13,160 bases of DNA from NCBI GenBank assembly GCA_904501665.1, contig CAJGBT010000026.1, positions 1 to 13,160 on the forward strand, written 5' to 3'. The position numbers and the translations under genes are program-made. Shown in pieces: positions 7,487-13,160 of this stretch (its first letter is position 1; every line of letters starts with the position of its first letter). Source of the stretch: an uncultured Bacilli bacterium. Lineage in GTDB: Bacteria > Bacillota_I > Bacilli_A > Mycoplasmatales > Mycoplasmoidaceae. The notes under the pieces were generated by a model. That model saw only the letters and a program-made list of their open reading frames with translations, searched no databases and had not been told where the DNA came from.

Positions 7487-9444
7487 TATTTTTCTCCTTT
7501 CCCATTTTCTAATTTATTTTTTTCTATTTCATTATTTATCCTTTCCCGATTATTTTCTAATCATGTAATTTTTTCATCTATTTTTTTAATTAATTCTAAT
7601 ATTTTTAATGGGCTATTTTCATCAGGAAGTTCATCTTCTTTTAAATGAGCAAATTTATTTCTAATTTCTTTTATCTCATGTAATTCTTTTTTTAATTCTT
7701 TGTTTTTTATATATTTATTAATTATATCTGCTAGTGTTAAGTCTTCATTTTTTTTTAAAATTGATTCTAATTTAATATTCATTATTGAATTTTTATTAAA
7801 ATATTCTTCAATCATTTGCCCTTTCATTGTATCTATTTTATTATTTATACTTTCACAAGTTTCTTTATATTTATTATTTAACTCATAATTGAATTTAATT
7901 TCATTCTCGATCTTTTTTATCAATAAATTTTTATCTTCAATTAATTTATCTATCTTGATTTCATCATTTTTAGATAATTTGTGTAAATCATTTAAATAAT
8001 TAATTAAATTTTCAAATTTTTCTAATTTAAAATATTTTTCAAAAATTTCTAGATTATTTAATTCAATTAAATATGCAACTTTTTCATATGTCAATTTTTC
8101 TTCAAGACCTTTTTGATTTTTGTATTCTTCAAGAAATGAATCAACTTTATTTTTATTTAATTTTTTCATTATTAATTTTCAATCTTCAAGCAAAATACAA
8201 TTTAAATTTAATAAAGTTCAAATTATGATATTTTCTATTTCACTGGTTAAAACATTTTCAATATAATACTTCTTGATTTTATTATTAGTTAGAAAATCTT
8301 TTGCTTTACTACTGATAAAATCATTAAATACATTTTTATCATCTTCACTTAGGTATTCTATTAAATCAATGCATTCACCATTAATATATTTATCAATTTC
8401 ATTCGTGATGTGATTTAATAGAGATTGTTTATTAAGAACTAATAAATTAATTGACATATCATTTTTTGTTTTTCAATAGAATCATTTTTTATTCATTTGA
8501 TATATTGATCCATCTAATAAGCAAATCTTTTGTTGATCTTTGTTATATTTACTAAATGAATTTTTGTTATTTATAATACTTTGATATTCATTTATATTTG
8601 GTATTAAATCATATTCATCTTTTTGTTCTAAATCATTTAAATATTTGTCATTTTCTTTGAAAGTATAGAAAAGTAAGTTGTCTAATGTGTGTTCTCTATA
8701 TTTATTTATAATATCTTCATTGTTTTTATTCAAAGAATTTAATTCAAATTTATCATCAGAAATTAATAATTGAACATCATTTATTTCTTTCAAATTAAAT
8801 TTTATATCATAACTAGAATCATCAAATTCTTTAATATTTAAAAAATATTTATTATCATTTTCAAGATTTTTAGCTTCAATAATTATTGAATTTTCATCAC
8901 TTTTATTAATACCATTTTTTTCTATAAATTTAATTAAATAATTTATTTCATTTTCATATCCATATTCTTGATATACATTTAGTTTTTTGTTGATAATAAT
9001 GTGATTTTTGTTCTCATCTGTACTTTCAAAAATAATTTTATTAAATGTAAGATTTTCTACTATATCTTTACTATCAATGCTAATAAATCTATTTTCATTC
9101 AAATTATTAACAACATTTTCATTTAGAGTTACTTCATAACATAAAAGATTATTATTTTTAAAATCAGGATTATTTATAATAATTCGTTCAGTTGATAATT
9201 TTTTTAAAATCAAAAGAATAAAATCATGTCATTTATTTCTGTTTAAATTCAATCTTTCATATAATTTTTCAAAGAAATATTCAGTCATATATTTTTTATC
9301 AGTTGAATAAACATAAATAAAACTTAAAATAATTGCTTCAAGTTTACTCATTTGTTTTGGTTTTCTATAAATTAAATTAAGGTCATCATAAGATCTATAA
9401 GGAATTAAAATTTTAATTTTAATATTTTGTATTTTATTATTCAT
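7486..9444 (-). CDS. Unrecognised protein with C-terminal HEPN-like motif
   Basis: Four separate-looking frames join into one code-4 gene of 652 aa, all in the same phase and linked by TGA tryptophans. Residues 1-110 include a helical stretch of winged-helix character (MSKLEAIILSFIYVYS onward). Residues 110-330 are beta-rich and acidic. From about 426 the protein is helical with coiled coil. Near the end is EIRNKFAHLKE (R595 to H600), the Rx4H pattern with Asn after Arg that marks HEPN domains, many of which are metal-independent RNases in toxins and defence proteins. The start at 9444 has GGAGAA upstream and overlaps the helicase gene by eight bases; an in-frame ATG at 9498 is less likely. 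The stop overlaps the next start (TAATG). I do not recognise the protein as a whole. Confidence 0.65.
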
Positions 9445-12400
9445 GACATTCTCCATTTCATTCAATATATGAATTTTTTGAATCATGTAATTCATCATTA
9501 TATTTATAGAAATAAGGATAATTATTTAAGTTTTTTAAATAATCAAAAAAACCAATCAAAATTAGTTTCTGTCTCGCTCTAGATATAGCAACATTAATTC
9601 TTTCTTTTTCTGATAAGAAAGAAACATTTCTTTTAGGAACTTTTTCTACTCCTCTTTCTGTATATTTCTTTTCTCCTCTAATGAAATCAACAAGTACTAT
9701 ATCAGCTTCTCTTCCTTGAAAATTATCAATAGTATCTACTTTTACATATTTTTTAATATCTTTGAATAATGAACAATTATCAAGATAATATTTAATGATA
9801 ATTTTTTGATTTCTAGTTAAAGTAATTATTGCAATACCTTTTTCTTTTATTTTATTTGAATTTTGTTTTATTAATTTATTAACTATGTTTAAAGTAACAA
9901 AAGCTGAATATTGATTGAATGCACCATCACCAATGTTAGGTTTTGTTGAACTTTCTCTTAATTTAATAAAACGTGTTTGATCAAATCCTAGATTATCAAT
10001 TGTGAAAAAATCATCACTAATTTCATGATACTTAGCAAACTCACTTGTTGGTTTTTTTAAATTTATTAATACTGTAGGATTATCAAGATTTTGATTGTCT
10101 ATTTTCAGATCATATTTTATTGAATTAAAAACAAAATTATTAGGCGATAATAACATCTCATTTTCAGGATAGATTTTATTAACTAATTTCATTATTTCTT
10201 TTCCAAACCTATGAGATTCATTTAAAAATTCATATGGTTTATTATTAGAAAAGCCTGAATAGTTATTATTAACTATTTTGTCTTTTTGAATTACAAAGAA
10301 TGAATTTTTAAATAGTTTAGTTATATCTTCTTTAATATCATTATTAGTTTTTTCTTCATTAGTGTAATATTTTTCTTTTAAATGGTTCAATATTACATCA
10401 TTATCAAGATCAGATGAAGGAGGTAATTGTAAATAATCACCTACAAAAAGACATTTTTTTGATAAAATAGCTTTTGAAATAATTTCAGGTGTTGAACATT
10501 TTGAAATTTCATCAATGATCATATAATCAATTGGATATTCATTATAAAGAGTTATTTCCTCTCCATTTAATTCAATTTTATTATTAGCACTTGTAGTTAT
10601 CCCAATAACATTTACTAATTTGTGAAATTTGATATGTTCTAAAAAATCATTTTCATATTCTTGATCTTCATATTCTTGATATCTATTTTCAATATTTTCA
10701 AATAATTTAACTAATTTGTCATTGTTATTTGTCTTTTGTTTATTGATGAAATTACGGATTTCTTGAAATGTATTTTTATCAAGATAGTAATTAAAAGTTT
10801 CAATTGAATGTTTGCTTATTTTAAATGATTCAACATATTCTTCAATTAGTTGATTAAATAATTCATTTTGTTCATTTTTGCTAGACACTTTTTTTAAAAC
10901 TATCTTCAATTGTTCACTCATGCTTTCGAAAATATCGTAAATTGGTGCAAAAAACATTCTTTCATTAGCATTGTTATAAAATTTTTCAACAAAAGGTTCC
11001 TTGTCTCAATTTTCAAAAATTAATTCAACTATTGCTTTAGGTAAGGATTCCTTATAACTATCAGGATAATCATTATATTTTGATTGATATTCATTAATTA
11101 ATTGTTCTAATTTTAATGTGTTATTTTCTTTTGGTAAAACATAATTAATTATTTTAGATTTAAATTTATCAAATAATGTACTTTCATCATATTCTTCGTT
11201 TGTTTTATTATTTTTTTTGTAGAACTTATATTTATAAAGAATAATATTGGGATTATCATAATTAAACTCATTTAATCTATCAAAGAAATTACTAATAGCT
11301 TCATGTGTTGATGAAGTCATTACTAAATTCATATTATTATTTAATACTCATTCAGCTATAGAACAAATTGTTTGGGTTTTTCCTGTTCCTGGAGGACCTT
11401 GAATAAAGCAAATTGAATTAGTATTTATAGCTTTGTTTACAGCTGAAAATTGTTTATCATTTAAACGATATTTATTGTATATTTCATCATTAATTGATTT
11501 TCTTTCATTAATGATAATATTTTCGGGATTTTTTATTGCTTCAAAAAAGTAAGGATTTTTGTAATATCCTTCTCTTAAATTTAATAAAGCATTGTAATAT
11601 CTATTTATTTTTGCAATAGTACCTTTGTCTTTGCTTTCAAAATATAAATTTCTTTGTCTTTTTGAAGAAGAATCAAGAATATCGGCAACATCCAAATCTT
11701 TTTCATATCTTGCATGAAAACTATAAATATATTTATAGTTATTATCTAAATCAGATATCAATTCATTGTAATAAGAAATATTGTTATTAACCATATTTGA
11801 TTCATTTTCTAATTTTTGAATTTTTTTGATATTGAAATTTATTTCTTGTTTCTTGTTAGTTAATTTGATATCAAATGTTTTTATTTCATTTTTTGTTTCA
11901 TTAATTGATTTTTTGACTTTATCTTTTAGCAATTCAATTTTAGACATTTCTTCATTGATTTCATTTTCATTTTTCTCATTTTCAAGTTCTAATTTTTTCA
12001 TTTCATTAGTGATTGCTTGTAGATTTTTTTTCTCTTTTACAATATCTTTTTTTAGATAATTTATAAATATTTCATTTAATTTTTTTTGACTACTAAATTC
12101 AAAGCCTTCAATGGTTTCACCTGTATTTTTGTCATACAATTCATATGTTTGATTTAATTTAATATCTTGTTTTGAAAATAAAAATAATTGATCTTTATAT
12201 AAAGAAATGAAATTGTCTCTTTGACTTTCACTTTTATCATTAAAAGAATTTCTCATTTCTTTTAAGATTTCTTCTCATTCTTCTAATTTTAATTTGTCAC
12301 CATTATAATCTTCATTATCAAAAATATCTTTTAGATTATCTAGCACAAGTCTTCAATTCCCTGATTCATCAGGATTATATTCATAATTTTGATCTCCATA

Positions 12401-12904
12401 GTCACCAAGTTCTATTGAAATACTACCACTATTATTAAAATTAAAATTATCATATTCTATTCTTCTTAATCAAACTTTAATTGGAGAATTTTCTGTTTTT
12501 GGATTTTCTATGTTTACATAAAAAACTAGAGAGTTGTATATTAGATTTTCATTGTCTGATGTAATTATTATTGCAACATTTTTTATAGATTCTCCTTTGT
12601 TAAGATTCTTGATTTTTTTATTTCATTTTCTTAATGATTTAACTGCTTGTAATTTGTAATTATATTTATTAACTTGATTTATAAACTCAGTTCAATATAA
12701 ATCAAAATGGTTGCTTTGAACATTAATTTTATTTTCAAAATTATTTAATAAAAGATACTTTAAAATACTACTTATTAAAATTTCTCTTATTGTAAATTTA
12801 CTTTTTTTTGAAACAACTGATTTATTTATATATTGTTCTGAATTATCAATCTTTTGATCTAGATTAATAACAAATTTAATTTGTATTTTTTCATCATTTA
12901 CCAT
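9437..12904 (-). CDS. Superfamily 1 helicase (Upf1/Dna2-like) with internal coiled coil
   Basis: Code 4 gives 1155 aa. Helicase motifs occur in order: Q-like motif RLNDKQFSAV (about 480), Walker A GPPGTGKT (503-510), motif Ia TSSTHEAI, Walker B YMIIDEISK (D798-E799), motif III GDYLQLPP (822-829), motif IV-like NESHRFG (895), motif V DNFQGREADIV (about 1060) and motif VI NVAISRARQK (1104-1113). This is the AAA_11/AAA_12 pattern of SF1B helicases that translocate on DNA or RNA. Residues 1-280 match nothing I know. A strong charged coiled coil spans about 284-376, just before the first helicase motif. No nuclease motif is visible after motif VI. AGAAGG lies 11 bases before the ATG. It is the first gene of the operon and sits where cas9 begins in typical type II-A loci. 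Confidence 0.85.
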
Positions 12905-12951
12905 ATTGTTAACAACCTTCTAATTAATTTTGCTAACAAATAGGTCTTGAA

Positions 12952-12988
12952 TTTCAAAATTATATATATATATATATATATTGATAGA
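12952..12988 (-). promoter_or_regulatory. Probable operon promoter containing a TA tract
   Basis: On the minus strand a TATAAT box (12959-12964) lies at the inner end of a TA dinucleotide tract, about 55 bases before the helicase ATG. The tract then fills the position of the -35 to -10 spacer. No good -35 box is present beyond it. Changes in TA number would alter the spacing. The call is inferred from position and box match only. Confidence 0.4.
12961..12980. repeat. (TA)10 microsatellite
   Basis: Ten uninterrupted TA units lie in the gap between the minus-strand operon and the plus-strand tracrRNA-like gene. Short tandem repeats of this kind gain and lose units by slippage during replication. 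Confidence 0.9.
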
Positions 12989-12996
12989 TATTGTGA

Positions 12997-13026
12997 TTGA
13001 TTAACATAGCATAAACATTTTATAAC
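12997..13026 (+). promoter_or_regulatory. Possible promoter of the tracrRNA-like gene
   Basis: TTGATT (12997-13002) and TATAAC (13021-13026) are separated by 18 bases. Transcription would start near 13033, about 25 bases before the anti-repeat-like stretch, as expected for a tracrRNA primary transcript. The boxes are imperfect. Confidence 0.4.
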
Positions 13027-13032
13027 AATGTA

Positions 13033-13150
13033 TTAAAAAATAAGATATTTTTGTTCGAGTTACCAAGTTTACATAAGTTTAGTATTAACTAAAGATACGG
13101 GCTAGTCCCAACTTACATGGTAGTATCCATTTGGACTCTACCATTTTTTT
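13033..13150 (+). ncRNA. tracrRNA-like RNA of a type II-A CRISPR system
   Basis: Three parts occur in tracrRNA order. First is a stretch of about 36 bases (13059-13094) beginning GTTACCAAG and ending ACTAAAG that suits an anti-repeat. Next is the nexus hairpin GGG-CTAGT-CCC (13099-13109), whose loop is identical to that of the Streptococcus pyogenes tracrRNA (GGCTAGTCC) and which is likewise followed by CAACTT. Last is a terminal hairpin with the outer stem TGGTAG/CTACCA, the inner stem TCCA/TGGA and seven T. No long reading frame runs through it. The gene is divergent from the operon that leads into cas1-cas2-csn2, as in S. pyogenes. Its normal role is to pair with crRNA repeats and load Cas9. 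No array in the window is available to confirm the pairing. The 5' end is estimated. Confidence 0.72.
13118..13150 (+). terminator. Rho-independent terminator of the tracrRNA-like gene
   Basis: A two-part stem (TGGTAG...CTACCA outer, TCCA...TGGA inner) is followed directly by seven T. It ends the plus-strand transcript and doubles as the 3' hairpin of the RNA. Confidence 0.8.
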
Positions 13151-13160
13151 ATATATAAAA

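Noticed and set aside
7700..7888. Plus-strand hydrophobic 62-aa frame as a small membrane protein
   Set aside because: It is an antisense shadow of the helical C-terminal part of the HEPN-like gene, with no start signals.
11826..12059. Plus-strand 77-aa open frame
   Set aside because: It is the antisense shadow of the lysine- and glutamate-rich coiled coil of the helicase, giving a Phe/Ser-rich string with no ribosome binding site.
9437..12904. Large first gene of the operon as a divergent Cas9
   Set aside because: It has a full set of SF1 helicase motifs and no HNH or RuvC motifs.

Overview
The window comes from a very A+T-rich Mollicutes genome (Mycoplasma, Spiroplasma or Entomoplasma-type). 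The long reading frames hold together only if TGA is read as tryptophan, so all genes below were rebuilt with genetic code 4. A standard-code reading breaks each of them into pieces.

Left part (1-2578). At the extreme left is a short, possibly decayed minus-strand frame. Next comes a plus-strand AbiEii-type nucleotidyltransferase toxin gene (330-1226) with no antitoxin partner in view. At 1328-2067 lie two insertion-sequence-like remnants whose 129-base outer arms are inverted copies of each other. They carry broken coding pieces and terminal-repeat-like ends. The right-hand remnant cuts off an AAA-type ATPase gene (2066-2350, minus). Upstream of that ATPase is a 23-base direct repeat in two copies.

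Middle part (2579-4513, minus strand). This is a type II-A CRISPR adaptation module, cas1-cas2-csn2, with overlapping genes. No cas9 and no CRISPR array are in the window.

Right part (4632-12904, minus strand). Four overlapping genes form one operon: a 1155-aa superfamily 1 helicase with a coiled coil, a 652-aa protein ending in a HEPN-like Rx4H motif, a 322-aa helical protein whose tail resembles DUF2997, and a 628-aa ATPase with a degenerate first AAA module and an intact ClpB-type second module. All seven genes from the helicase to csn2 run in the same direction.

Right edge (12905-13150). Divergent from the operon, on the plus strand, is a sequence that reads as a tracrRNA: an anti-repeat-like stretch, a nexus hairpin with the loop CTAGT, and a terminator hairpin followed by seven T. 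A (TA)10 tract lies between the two transcription units. In the Streptococcus pyogenes layout, a divergent tracrRNA is followed by cas9, cas1, cas2 and csn2. Here the helicase/HEPN/ClpB-like operon sits exactly where cas9 would be. Either a defence operon has replaced cas9 inside a CRISPR locus, or this is an undescribed CRISPR-associated system that uses a tracrRNA-like RNA without Cas9. The sequence alone cannot decide between these, and a cas9 outside the window is not excluded.
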